Origin: Brevundimonas poindexterae
GTDB taxonomy: Bacteria > Pseudomonadota > Alphaproteobacteria > Caulobacterales > Caulobacteraceae
Assembly: GCF_020524625.1 (NCBI RefSeq)
Contig: NZ_JAIVLL010000001.1
Span: 248,001 to 312,000, forward strand
Length of the DNA stretch: 64,000 bases
Reading direction: 5' to 3'
Position 1 is the stretch's first letter, and every line of letters begins with the position of its first letter. Under the pieces are notes generated by a model that made no database searches, had not been told where the DNA came from, and saw nothing but the letters and a program-made list of their open reading frames with translations. The translations under genes were made by a program, and so were the position numbers. Shown piece by piece: positions 46,584 to 55,312 of the stretch.

Positions 46584-48080
46584 TCAGAAGTTGAAATACA
46601 GGAAGCCGGGCTTGTCGAACGTCCCGAACATCAGGATGACGGCAATCAGGGCATAGTAGAAGCCCCAGGCCACGATCGCTCCCCGGGCCCTCACCCGCTC
46701 GAACACGGGGCGGCGCGCGTCCAGCCACTGGTAGAGTTCGAGCGCAATGATCGCCACAACAAGGTAGCGCGGCACGGCCGCGAAACCGGACAGCAGGGAT
46801 GCGGGATCCTGAACGAACCAGCCGGGCAGTTCGGCCATGCGCCCCCAGGCCTGGATCGACGTCTGCCACCCCGGAGTCGCGACCATGGATCCGAGCAGGA
46901 TGAGAAAGCTCCACAGGACGAAGCGGTTCAGTCCGTTCTGAAGACCGACCTCAAGGTCACGCGGGACACCGAGGCCTCGGGCCAGGCCGTTCGAGAGCGC
47001 CGTCGCCCTGCGGCTACGTCGCACGATCCCCTCACCGATCATGACGAAACCGGCGATCAGGCCCGCCGCCAGCCATGTCCAGGCCGCCCCGTGCCACAGG
47101 GCGACGATGGCTATGGTCAGCAGGGTCGCCAGCGCCCGGCGGACGGCCTTGTCATCCCGGCGCCCCCGGCTGCGCCCGCCTCCCCGGGCGATCGGCAGAT
47201 AGACATAGTCGCGAAACCAGGTGGAGACGGTGATATGCCACCGCCGCCAGAACTCGGCCACGGAAACAGAGGCCAGGGGCCGGTCGAAATTCTTCGTCAG
47301 CTGGATGCCGAGGATCAGGCTGGAACCGATGGCGATGTCGGCATAGCCGGACAGATCGGCGTAGTACCGGTAGATCTCTCCCGCAGCAGCCGTCAGGACC
47401 AGCAGGGGCGAATGGTCCAGCGGCTGGTTCAGGACCGGCGGGACCAGGTCCGCCAGCCGATCCGCGATCACCAGTTTCTTGAAGTAGCCCACCAGCATGA
47501 GCGCCCCGCCGGCGGCCGCCCGACCGACGTCAAACATCCGCTCCTTGCGGAACTGCGGCAGCAGGGTCCCGGGCCGTTCAATCGGCCCCGCAAGGAGTTG
47601 CGGGAAGTACATCACATAGACGGCGAAGTAGCCGAGATGGCGTTCCGGCTCTTTGCGCCCCCGATAGACGTCGATGACATAGCCGAGGGTCTGGAAGGTG
47701 TAGAAGGAGATGCCCAGCGGCAGCAGCAGGCTGACCGGCTCGAAGGCGCGACCGTCACCCCCGTGGTAGATCGTCAGGCCCGTATTGGCGACCAGGGCAA
47801 AGTACTTGAACGTGAACAGAAGCCCCAGATTGCCGCACAGGCTGATGGCCAACAGGGCCTTCTTCCGCCAGCCGGGCCGGGCCGAAGGCAGCCTCTGCCC
47901 CACGAAGAAGTCGATCAGGGTGGACACCCACAGCAGCCACAGGAAATCCCACCGCCAGGCCGCGTAGAACAGATTGCTCATCACCAGCAGCACGACCCAG
48001 CGCCAGCGCTGCGGCATCACGAAATAGAGGACGACCACCAGCGGCAGGAACAGCAGGTAGTCGAGGCTGTGAAAGCTCAT
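46584..48080 (-). CDS. MBOAT family O-acyltransferase (AlgI/DltB-like)
   Basis: A 498-residue polytopic membrane protein. The MBOAT core is seen as FWRRWHITVSTWFRDYVYLPI and the catalytic His in IVALWHGAAWTWLAAGLI. The N-terminal FLPLVVVLYFVMPQRWRW and SFYTFQTLGYVIDVYRGR are typical of AlgI homologues. Such proteins pass acetyl groups across the inner membrane to an extracytoplasmic acceptor. It lies 17 bp after the P450 gene and 10 bp before the SGNH gene, so it is part of the same transcript as the lasso genes. Confidence 0.93.
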   Translation of the reverse strand: MSFHSLDYLLFLPLVVVLYFVMPQRWRWVVLLVMSNLFYAAWRWDFLWLLWVSTLIDFFVGQRLPSARPGWRKKALLAISLCGNLGLLFTFKYFALVANTGLTIYHGGDGRAFEPVSLLLPLGISFYTFQTLGYVIDVYRGRKEPERHLGYFAVYVMYFPQLLAGPIERPGTLLPQFRKERMFDVGRAAAGGALMLVGYFKKLVIADRLADLVPPVLNQPLDHSPLLVLTAAAGEIYRYYADLSGYADIAIGSSLILGIQLTKNFDRPLASVSVAEFWRRWHITVSTWFRDYVYLPIARGGGRSRGRRDDKAVRRALATLLTIAIVALWHGAAWTWLAAGLIAGFVMIGEGIVRRSRRATALSNGLARGLGVPRDLEVGLQNGLNRFVLWSFLILLGSMVATPGWQTSIQAWGRMAELPGWFVQDPASLLSGFAAVPRYLVVAIIALELYQWLDARRPVFERVRARGAIVAWGFYYALIAVILMFGTFDKPGFLYFNF

Positions 48081-48097
48081 GGTCGGTCAGGCGCCGG

Positions 48098-49366
48098 TCA
48101 CCGGGCTCGCGGCCGGACCCGGATCGGGGCGCGACCATGAGGACGAAGGGCAAAGTCGACCCAGCAGGTGAGGTCCTGCCCAGGATTGGGCGACAGATCA
48201 TAGGCGCCGACCACATGGCCGATGGCCCGACTGAGCACCAGGAAGGCGAAAGAGGTGCCCACGCACCCCCGTGGCCCGGCCCCGAATGGCAGCCAGAGCT
48301 TGCGGTGGGCGGCGAGGTCCGCGCCCATGAAGCGATCCGGCACGAAGTCGTCGGGCCCCTCCCACAGATCGCGATTGCGGTGCATGGGATAGATGCCGAG
48401 GACTGCGGTGAATCCCCCGGGCACGACCTCCCCCGCAACGTCCAGATCAACGGTCACGTCCCGCAGGATTTGCGGAATCGGCGGATAGAGCCTGAGGGCT
48501 TCGTGGATGACGGCGCTGGTCAGGGGGCAGGATCGCAAATCTCTCGCCGGATCGGCCGGCCCGGGACCGGCAGCCCATTCTTCCCTCACCCGGTCCTGGA
48601 TCTCCGGATGTTTGGCGAGCAACCAGAGCGCCCAGGTCAGGGTCGCCGTCGCATTGTCATGACCGGCATGCAGGAACAGCAGGGCCGTGTTGAGCATGCG
48701 GTAGGGTTCGCCGAAGTCCTCGGCCCGGACCGCTACTGCCCGGGCACTCAGCGCCCGGAGGCAGGTGATCTGGTCGCGAAGGGGGGCGTAGGCCAGGCGG
48801 TCCATCTCTTCGGCCGTTGCCTCGAGCAGCGGGTCACTCTCCGCCGCCTCCTCTTCACTGGAGAAGAAGGCGCGCCAGAGCGCCTGGATCGTCAGATGTC
48901 GGGCCGCATGAAACAGGTCGACCGGCCCCTCTTCCCAGCGGGAGAGGACGTGGGTGCAGGCCCGCGCGACGCGCTCGACCGTCGTACGTTCCTGCGCGCC
49001 CTGGATCGGACTGAGGAAGGCCTGGCGCCATGCCGGCCATTCCATCTCCTCGCCCTGAAGCAGGGTATCGCCGAAGCTGCTGCCAAGGACGCGATCGTGA
49101 AGGCGTGACCGTGGATAGAGACCTTCCCGGTTCTGGAGCACCCTGACGACCGTGGGCGGATCCGTCAGCATGACCATGCGGCGGCGGCCCACCCGTGCCT
49201 CCACAGCCCGTGCCTTGAGACAGGCTGAAGACCAGAACTTGTGGGGCAGTTGCAGGGCCCGGATCATGCCGGGGAATTCGAGAGGAGCCCGTCCTTCGAA
49301 GTCGAGCCTCGGCAGGCCCGCGCCCGTGCACGCCTCGTCCAACCCCGGCCTTAGATGCTGTCGCAT
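48098..49366 (-). CDS. Cytochrome P450
   Basis: A 422-residue haem monooxygenase. The haem Cys is C368 in FGAGPRGCVGTSFAF, and the K-helix ExxR is EALR (289-292). The I-helix reads AGHDNATAT (234-242), so the usual acid-Thr pair is replaced by Asp-Asn, which may change proton delivery. No membrane anchor is seen. The start at 49366 (MRQHLRPGLDEA) overlaps the end of the B2 gene by 16 bp. A redox partner gene is not in this window. Confidence 0.92.
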   Translation of the reverse strand: MRQHLRPGLDEACTGAGLPRLDFEGRAPLEFPGMIRALQLPHKFWSSACLKARAVEARVGRRRMVMLTDPPTVVRVLQNREGLYPRSRLHDRVLGSSFGDTLLQGEEMEWPAWRQAFLSPIQGAQERTTVERVARACTHVLSRWEEGPVDLFHAARHLTIQALWRAFFSSEEEAAESDPLLEATAEEMDRLAYAPLRDQITCLRALSARAVAVRAEDFGEPYRMLNTALLFLHAGHDNATATLTWALWLLAKHPEIQDRVREEWAAGPGPADPARDLRSCPLTSAVIHEALRLYPPIPQILRDVTVDLDVAGEVVPGGFTAVLGIYPMHRNRDLWEGPDDFVPDRFMGADLAAHRKLWLPFGAGPRGCVGTSFAFLVLSRAIGHVVGAYDLSPNPGQDLTCWVDFALRPHGRAPIRVRPRAR

Positions 49367-49782
49367 GTCGCCGCCTGATCTGTCGCCGGGAACCGAGCCA
49401 GTTCGACGAACCGGGGCGCGACCTCTCCCCCGATTACCATGTGCCCGCCCGAAGTCACCCACACGTGAGCCTGAAGCCCCGGGCCTGCGGCCGCATCCCG
49501 GGCGATGCCGTAGTGCAGGATGCATGACAGGCCCCGCCGCCGCAGCATCCCCCGGACCGCCAACGCCTGTTCGAAGCACAGCGCCCGCCAGGGCACGTTC
49601 CGCGCGGCACGACGCACGGCCCGCCTGACCTGCAGGATTTCGTCCCGCGAGGAGGCCGGTCGCCCCCCCGCCGTCTGAAGGGCCCGGGCAAGGTGTCTGA
49701 ACGGGACGCACGCCACCGCAAAGGCCCCGATCCCGAGCGCGAATACCGCCTCGGTCAGGATCGGCACATCGGTCAGTTTCAT
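49351..49782 (-). CDS. Lasso peptide B2 leader protease
   Basis: A 143-residue transglutaminase-like cysteine protease of the lasso B2 family. Catalytic residues are C69 in VPWRALCFEQALAVR and H106 in LQAHVWV, with the usual LHYGIARD segment between them. In known systems B2 cuts the leader from the precursor with help from the PqqD-like B1 protein. The start at 49782 overlaps the nucleotidyltransferase gene by ATGA. An N-terminal hydrophobic stretch (residues about 8-27) suggests membrane association. Confidence 0.92.
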   Translation of the reverse strand: MKLTDVPILTEAVFALGIGAFAVACVPFRHLARALQTAGGRPASSRDEILQVRRAVRRAARNVPWRALCFEQALAVRGMLRRRGLSCILHYGIARDAAAGPGLQAHVWVTSGGHMVIGGEVAPRFVELARFPATDQAATCDSI

Positions 49783-50951
49783 GACGGCCTCCGTCCGGCG
49801 GGCGCCACCCGCCGCCACAGCCACCGGGGCAGCCGCAGCAGATAGTAGAGGGGCGTCAGGCCTCGCGGCAGATCAAGCTCGACCTGGTCGTGGTCGCCCC
49901 GACCGTTGCGCGCCAGCTCGGACAGGAAGGCCTGCCGTGAGCCGCCGGTGAAGTGGCGGCCGATGCGGTTCATCCACCACGGCCTGCTGTGAGCCGAAAC
50001 CTCGGTCCGACCCTCGCCCCAGGCCAGATTCAAAAGGGCGCCCTGAACCAGATAGCGCCCGGCGAGATCCAGACTCAGGCGCGGAATCGGCATGCCAAAC
50101 AGGGTCGAACAAAGGTGCAGGGCCACATCGGGCCCGCGTCCGCCGCCCATGGCCACAGCCTCATCCCTGAGGCTCCGGACCTCGGCTTCGGACTTCTGCC
50201 GCAGGAAGGCCGCGACGTCCGCGATCCACTTCAGACGCGACCAGCTGTGGCGGGTGCCGTGAACGGTCAGATAGGCAAACAGCTCGACGTCGGCCAGCGT
50301 CCGCAACTGCCCCGATGCCACCGACACATGCCGCGTACGCGAGAGACTCAGCCCGGCCAGCTCATGCGGATTATCGACGAGTTTCCAATGCAGTTCGACG
50401 AATATCTTGCGCACCGGGTGAACCAGAACGCACTCTTTCGAGACGGTCTGGAAGCGAGCGAAGGCCTCGGGCGACAGCCCTTCGGGGCGATGCAGGACAT
50501 AGCCCCGGCCGGCAAGCAGCGTGATCGCCGGGTCGACCTGAGCGGGGGGAACCAGCAGGTCGATGTCCCACGAGTCCTTGAGGCCGATGTCGTCATGGAC
50601 GAGGCAGGCGAGCGCCGTGCCCTTCAAAAAGATGGCATGAAGGCCGGCGTGGTCGAAGGCCGTCTGGAGGGCCACGCTCTCTCCGGCCAGCAGAAGGCTC
50701 CGCATCGCCGCGCGGGACGCCATGTCCCTCAGCCCTGCACCTGTCACGGAATCAAGCTCGAGGCCGGACTTTTGCAGGGCCGCAAGGACCTGGGGCGCAA
50801 CCCTGTGGCGGGCGACGGTCGCGAGGAGAGCCTTGCCGTCCAATCCGGGATGGGCCGCAAGCCGCACCACGGCGTCATCGACCGCCCGTTCGGCGCCCGG
50901 GCGACAGCAGGCCGCGACAAGCTGGAGTTCCGGCGAAAGAGGCGCGTTCAT
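49779..50951 (-). CDS. Nucleotidyltransferase family protein of the lasso cluster
   Basis: A 390-residue protein with the nucleotidyltransferase signature FLKGTALACLVHDDIGLKDSWDIDLLVPPAQ, matching the uncharacterised family (PF14907-like) that often accompanies lasso and related RiPP gene clusters. The conserved LHWKLVD and later HGTRHSWSRLKWIADVAAFL are also typical. Its chemical role in lasso maturation is not established to my knowledge. It overlaps both the ABC transporter and B2 genes by 4 bp. ATG 50951 is preferred to a longer frame for that reason. Confidence 0.88.
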   Translation of the reverse strand: MNAPLSPELQLVAACCRPGAERAVDDAVVRLAAHPGLDGKALLATVARHRVAPQVLAALQKSGLELDSVTGAGLRDMASRAAMRSLLLAGESVALQTAFDHAGLHAIFLKGTALACLVHDDIGLKDSWDIDLLVPPAQVDPAITLLAGRGYVLHRPEGLSPEAFARFQTVSKECVLVHPVRKIFVELHWKLVDNPHELAGLSLSRTRHVSVASGQLRTLADVELFAYLTVHGTRHSWSRLKWIADVAAFLRQKSEAEVRSLRDEAVAMGGGRGPDVALHLCSTLFGMPIPRLSLDLAGRYLVQGALLNLAWGEGRTEVSAHSRPWWMNRIGRHFTGGSRQAFLSELARNGRGDHDQVELDLPRGLTPLYYLLRLPRWLWRRVAPAGRRPS

Positions 50952-52690
50952 CGGCGGGTGTCGTCGATCAGACGCCCCGCTTCGAACGTGAGGCGGCGGT
51001 CGCACGCCGCCAGGACCTGGGGTCGGTGGGAGATGACCACAATCAGCGGGCGCGGCTCAAACGCGGCGAGGGCGGCCAGAACGGCGGCCTCGCTGTCGGC
51101 ATCGAGCGCGGAGGTGGCCTCGTCCAGGATCATGACTTCGGGGCGCCGCAGGAGCGCCCGCGACAGGGCAAGGCGTTGACGCTCGCCGCCAGAGACGAGC
51201 GCGCCATTCTCTCCCACAATGCTGTCGAGGCCCTGCGGCATCCGGTCGACGACCTGGTCAGCGCCGGTGAGTTCGAGGGCCCGCGCGATCGCTGCCTCGT
51301 CAGCCTCGACCCCGCCCCAGAGGAGATTGGTCCGCACCGTGTCGTTGAAGAGCAGCGGGTCCTGGGTGACGTACGCCAGCCTCGCGCGCCAGTCCGGGAC
51401 TGTGCCGGCATCGAGTCGCTGATCTCCTACGGTGATACGGCCCTCCTGCGGCTCCAGCAGGCCCGCGAGCAGGTCGGCGAAGGTCGTCTTGCCTGCGCCG
51501 GAGGAGCCACCGACCGCGATCATATCTCCGGGCGTGAGCGTTATGCTGAGGTTGCGGATGCCCCCCTGCCCACCGGACGCCGTGTGCAGGCAGGTCACGG
51601 CGTCAAAGCGGACCGGACAGAGCCGGGAAAGCCCCCTCTGCGTCTGACTCTTCGGCCGATCACGCACCGGGAGTTCGGTCAGGATCTGCCGCAGGGCCTG
51701 CCAGGCCGGCAGGGCATAGGCGATTTGCTGCATTCCCGACTGGATCTGCGCAGCGGGGCCGGCAACTCGCGCCAGGACAACCAGCAGGGCCAGCAAGACG
51801 GCCGGCGGCGACCGCAGCACGAAATAGCCGAGCATCAGGACGCCGCACGCGACAGCGGCGCCGAGCAAACTCCACATCACGCGCAAGGCGGCCTGCCGGT
51901 TGACGAAGGCAATCTGCTGCCGGGCGGCGAGGTCGAGGTCGCGGCGGAAACCGGCCACGAAGGCGGCATCCATATTCTGGCTCATCGCGGCCTTCAGCCC
52001 CCCCAGAAAGCGGCCGAGCTCGACCATGATGGCCATGTTCGCTGCGGTGACCTTCGCGCCGATGTCGCGCGTCGCCCCCAGCCACCGACCCATGACGAGG
52101 GCCCCGATGGCGAGAAAGCCAAGCGCAACAAGGGCCAGTTGCGGCGCGAGCATCACGGCAACGGCGGCCTGCACTACGACCAACACCACGGCGACACTGC
52201 CCTGCAGAAGGAAGTGGACCCCTGCGGCGCATCGCTGGATGTCGCCGCTCATCAGATGGGTGATGCGTCCATGTCCCATGGCATTGAGTTCGCTCCACCG
52301 GCTATCCGCCAGAGCCTGAGCCAGCATCGACCGCTTTGACTCCAGGTAGCCAATCTGCAGGGCACCCAGACGCAGATCGCGCTGCCAAAGGACAAGAGCT
52401 CTCAGGCCCATCACGCCCCCGAAGAGCAGCAGGATCACGGGCAGGCGGGCCGAGTCCCTGACAGCCGGGAGAAGGGTCCACACGGCGGCGGGCAGGCCGG
52501 AGAGCGGATTGTCCCCGGCGAACAGGGTGCCCAGCAGGGGGACGAGCAGGAACAGGCTGGCCCCCTCCAGCACGGCCCCCGCCGCAACCAGAAGCAGCAG
52601 ACCCGGCGTGCGGCGGCCCACATAATTCGCCAGATCGCGGACGAAGTCCCCTGCCTGACCCAACGCCTGGGATTTTCCGGATTCAGGCAT
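50948..52690 (-). CDS. Lasso peptide ABC exporter (permease-ATPase fusion)
   Basis: A 580-residue half-transporter with an N-terminal six-helix domain and a C-terminal ATPase. Walker A is VGGSSGAGKTTFADLL, the signature is VSGGERQRLALSRALL, and Walker B is EVMILDEATSALD. No C39 peptidase domain is present, in line with a separate B2 protease. It probably exports the mature peptide and may give self-immunity. It overlaps the cyclase gene by 8 bp. Confidence 0.92.
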   Translation of the reverse strand: MPESGKSQALGQAGDFVRDLANYVGRRTPGLLLLVAAGAVLEGASLFLLVPLLGTLFAGDNPLSGLPAAVWTLLPAVRDSARLPVILLLFGGVMGLRALVLWQRDLRLGALQIGYLESKRSMLAQALADSRWSELNAMGHGRITHLMSGDIQRCAAGVHFLLQGSVAVVLVVVQAAVAVMLAPQLALVALGFLAIGALVMGRWLGATRDIGAKVTAANMAIMVELGRFLGGLKAAMSQNMDAAFVAGFRRDLDLAARQQIAFVNRQAALRVMWSLLGAAVACGVLMLGYFVLRSPPAVLLALLVVLARVAGPAAQIQSGMQQIAYALPAWQALRQILTELPVRDRPKSQTQRGLSRLCPVRFDAVTCLHTASGGQGGIRNLSITLTPGDMIAVGGSSGAGKTTFADLLAGLLEPQEGRITVGDQRLDAGTVPDWRARLAYVTQDPLLFNDTVRTNLLWGGVEADEAAIARALELTGADQVVDRMPQGLDSIVGENGALVSGGERQRLALSRALLRRPEVMILDEATSALDADSEAAVLAALAAFEPRPLIVVISHRPQVLAACDRRLTFEAGRLIDDTRR

Positions 52691-54617
52691 TCGTACGAGA
52701 CGCCTTCCTGAGGAAATGCCCTGTGGAAATGCCGCGCAACAACTTCAGACGATACTCGCGTTCCACTTCAGGCCGCTCCCATCCCTCGGTCGGCAGGTTT
52801 TCCAGAGCTGCGTCCAGTCGGTCCAGATCCAGCAGGTCCGCCGCACCCTTGACGTGGCGCAGGCGCCCTACCTCATCGCACAGCGCGTGGCGAGAATTGG
52901 CGAGGTCCTCAAACCAGTCGGCCGCCTGATAGCCCTTGGCCCGTTCGCCAACGACCTCCGAAGGCAACCGGTCAGCGAGTCCCACGCGCGCCAACCGGCG
53001 CGGCAGACCGTCGGCCAGAAACGCCCCCGTCGGGAGTGCGAGGCAATACTCTACCAGGCGTCGATCCGCCGTCGGATCGCGGACATCCAGCCCCCAGCCC
53101 GCCAGCATGCCCTTGTTGTAGTTGCCGGGATCGAACCTCCGCAGGACACGAAGCCGCTGGGCGAAGGCGTCGGATTCGGCGCGGTAACCGAGGTCGTGGC
53201 CCGCCGCATCGGCGCGCGCGGCAATATCGAATTGCACCGCCGCGCTCTCCGAGAGGGCCGAGTAGTCGCCCAGTCCGGTGACCCGGCCCCGGCTGCGGCC
53301 CGCTATGCGCCAGAGCGTATCCGGCACGAACTGTCCGAGGGCTCTGGCGAAATAGCCCTTCCAGCGCATCCTTCCGGAGCGAACGAGCGCCCGCCCTTCC
53401 CGCACCAGTCCGCCGATGTCGCCTCGCATCAGGAGCTCCCCGGGCAAGGTCATCCCGTCGTAGCTGAAGCTCATATTCCCCGCATTGCCCACCAGCATCA
53501 CCGCGAGTCCAAGCTGGCGGGCCTCGTCGTTGATGCGGTTCGTCCAGCCGAGGTTGCAGATATTCAGGACCGGGCGCTCGAACAGCAGAAAGGCCTGGTC
53601 CAGAGGGCCGGCGAGGTCATGTCCACCGCTACGCACGACCCGGTGGTCGATGTTCGGATAGAGCCGGGCGGTCGCGGTCGCGAGATGCGACTCGTCTTCG
53701 ATGCGACCGGGCTTGCCAGGCAGGTCAGCCCCGCGTCGGGGTGCCGCCGTGAAGGCCGTCACCTGCCCCCCCTGGTCGGCCATGAGCCGGGCAGCCGTGG
53801 CCGTGACCGCCGCGCTGTCGAGCCCGGCGCTCAGATGACTGCCGACCCGCTTTCCCGCCCCCCTCAGCCGCGCGGCGACCGCGCGATCCAGAAGCTCGCG
53901 GAAGCCCTCGACCTGCGCCTCGAAATCCGCAGGCACAGGCTGGTTGCGATCCGGATTCCAGTGTCGACGGCTAACCATTCCCTGGCGGCCGAACTGGACA
54001 TAGTGGCCGGGTTCGACGCGCCAGACATGACGGAACCACGTCCCGGGTCCGCTCTCGGGAATCAGGGCCAGCAGGCCGGCGAGCGCCGCTTCATCAGGCT
54101 CGATCGGGACGTCAGGCAGGGCATGGAGGCCCTTGGCCATCGAGGCGAAAGCGACAAAGCCATCCCGGTGGTGGAAGTGCAGCGGCTTGGCTCCCAGAGC
54201 GTCACGGGCCAGGGTCAGCTGCCGTTCGTGGCTATCCCAGACGGCAAGGGCGAAATCACCGTAGACATGGTCAAACAGACCGAGCTGCCATTTCTCCCAT
54301 GCCCGAAGGACGAGACGCGTGTCTGACATGACCGCCGCCTCGCCAGTCGGTATGTCGAGCGCAGAGGCCAGTCCGGCGCGATCATCCAGCCGCACATCTG
54401 CCATGAGGGTATAGCGACCACAGCCGCTGACGAGCGGTGGCACATCGAAGTGGTCTTCATCCAGCCGGTCCGAGCGTCGCAGGGCAAAAGCGATGTTGCC
54501 GCCGTCCCATGCGCCCTCGCCGTTCAGCCCGTACATGCGCTGGGCGTAGTTCATGGCTCGGCATTCAGACAGCACGGCCCGCCCGTCCAGACGCCAGCAT
54601 CCCGATAGAGCCGTCAT
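52683..54617 (-). CDS. Lasso cyclase (asparagine synthetase B-like, C protein)
   Basis: A 644-residue protein with an N-terminal glutaminase-like fold and a C-terminal ATP-pyrophosphatase domain. The ATP motif SAGLDS starts at S263. The catalytic Cys at position 2 of true glutaminases is missing; the first Cys is residue 7 (MTALSGCW). Lasso C enzymes adenylate an Asp or Glu side chain of the core and close the macrolactam. It starts 104 bp after the precursor gene. Confidence 0.9.
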   Translation of the reverse strand: MTALSGCWRLDGRAVLSECRAMNYAQRMYGLNGEGAWDGGNIAFALRRSDRLDEDHFDVPPLVSGCGRYTLMADVRLDDRAGLASALDIPTGEAAVMSDTRLVLRAWEKWQLGLFDHVYGDFALAVWDSHERQLTLARDALGAKPLHFHHRDGFVAFASMAKGLHALPDVPIEPDEAALAGLLALIPESGPGTWFRHVWRVEPGHYVQFGRQGMVSRRHWNPDRNQPVPADFEAQVEGFRELLDRAVAARLRGAGKRVGSHLSAGLDSAAVTATAARLMADQGGQVTAFTAAPRRGADLPGKPGRIEDESHLATATARLYPNIDHRVVRSGGHDLAGPLDQAFLLFERPVLNICNLGWTNRINDEARQLGLAVMLVGNAGNMSFSYDGMTLPGELLMRGDIGGLVREGRALVRSGRMRWKGYFARALGQFVPDTLWRIAGRSRGRVTGLGDYSALSESAAVQFDIAARADAAGHDLGYRAESDAFAQRLRVLRRFDPGNYNKGMLAGWGLDVRDPTADRRLVEYCLALPTGAFLADGLPRRLARVGLADRLPSEVVGERAKGYQAADWFEDLANSRHALCDEVGRLRHVKGAADLLDLDRLDAALENLPTEGWERPEVEREYRLKLLRGISTGHFLRKASRTNA

Positions 54618-54721
54618 CGCGCGTCAGCGTACGCCGAATTCAAAGCAGCCCCCTTGAGGCGACGGCAGTGATCGGCATCAGCCCCGAAGGAGCCAACCCG
54701 GCCAGCCCGGCCCGACACTGG

Positions 54722-54868
54722 TCAAGAGGCGGAGGTGATCCCGTCGCTTCCGGGGGTGACGTCATTCTCGGCCTGGCCGACATCCAGTCGCTGCAGTTGC
54801 GGGGCCGTCCATGTCTTCACGGTCGAGGACGGAAGCGTTTCATCAGGGGTGACGACAGGGTCGCTCAT
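54722..54868 (-). CDS. Lasso peptide precursor (A), paeninodin-like
   Basis: A 48-residue peptide encoded between the PqqD-like and cyclase genes. ATG 54868 follows AAGGA about 10 nt upstream. The leader has a WTAPQL motif at 20-25, a variant of the YxxPxL recognition motif bound by B1. The last 16 residues read AENDVTPGSDGITSAS. The only well-placed ring-closing acid is D42, and the C-terminal residue is S48, as in kinase-tailored lasso peptides. The first core residue is unclear: starts at E34 or N35 would give 9- or 8-residue rings, and neither is Gly. Precursor status is inferred from context and motif. Confidence 0.75.
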   Translation of the reverse strand: MSDPVVTPDETLPSSTVKTWTAPQLQRLDVGQAENDVTPGSDGITSAS

Positions 54869-54895
54869 GGCGGTTGAATCCTTACTGGGTTGGCA

Positions 54896-54924
54896 GACAG
54901 TGCCACGGAAGCAAAATCTGTCAA
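54896..54924 (-). promoter_or_regulatory. Possible precursor promoter with a consensus -35
   Basis: Reading the minus strand, TTGACA (54919-54924) is a perfect -35 hexamer, with a weak -10 candidate (ACTGTC) 17 nt downstream. It lies about 50 bp before the precursor ATG. Extra precursor expression from its own promoter is common in RiPP clusters. Confidence 0.3.
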
Positions 54925-55018
54925 ACTCAATCGCGTAAAGTAGCCGACGTTCCCGTAAATCGGGCATTGCCGGGCTCTGGCGCCTCCACCGGCGGGCGGT
55001 CGGCGCCTGCCGAAGCCC

Positions 55019-55312
55019 TCACAGCCGGCGGATCAAACCCTCTGATTCGAGTGAGGTCAGAAGGGCGAGCACGTCGGTCCGGCAGACCTCCCGCGAGACA
55101 TCGTACTCCGTCGTCAGTTGTCCGATGACATCGCCGACGGCGACAGGGGACGCGATCAGGTCCCAGATGCGCGATCCGATGGCGTCCAGCCCGTAACAGG
55201 TCCCGCGCTCCACGTTCATGGCCATGACCTCACCATCGACGCGGGTGGTAATCAGGTCCCCCGACGCCACGACACGCTGGCTGTCGGCAAAGGTCGTTTC
55301 CGTGCGGCTCAT
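55019..55312 (-). CDS. PqqD-like RiPP recognition protein (lasso B1)
   Basis: A 97-residue winged-helix RiPP recognition element. The PqqD pattern GEVMAMNVERGTCYGLDAIGSRIWDLI is clear, with VIGQLTTEYDVSREVCRTDVLALL following. It should bind the leader motif and present the precursor to B2. It overlaps the kinase gene by 4 bp and lies 150 bp before the precursor. Confidence 0.9.
   Translation of the reverse strand: MSRTETTFADSQRVVASGDLITTRVDGEVMAMNVERGTCYGLDAIGSRIWDLIASPVAVGDVIGQLTTEYDVSREVCRTDVLALLTSLESEGLIRRL

Noticed and set aside
46404..48140. 578-codon plus-strand ORF
   Set aside because: It is opposite the MBOAT and SGNH genes. Low complexity with many Gln/Arg/Pro residues points to a shadow frame.
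54952..54964. Hairpin CCCGTAAATCGGG between the PqqD-like and precursor genes
   Set aside because: The stem is only 4 bp and has no T-run, so I do not call it a terminator or attenuator.
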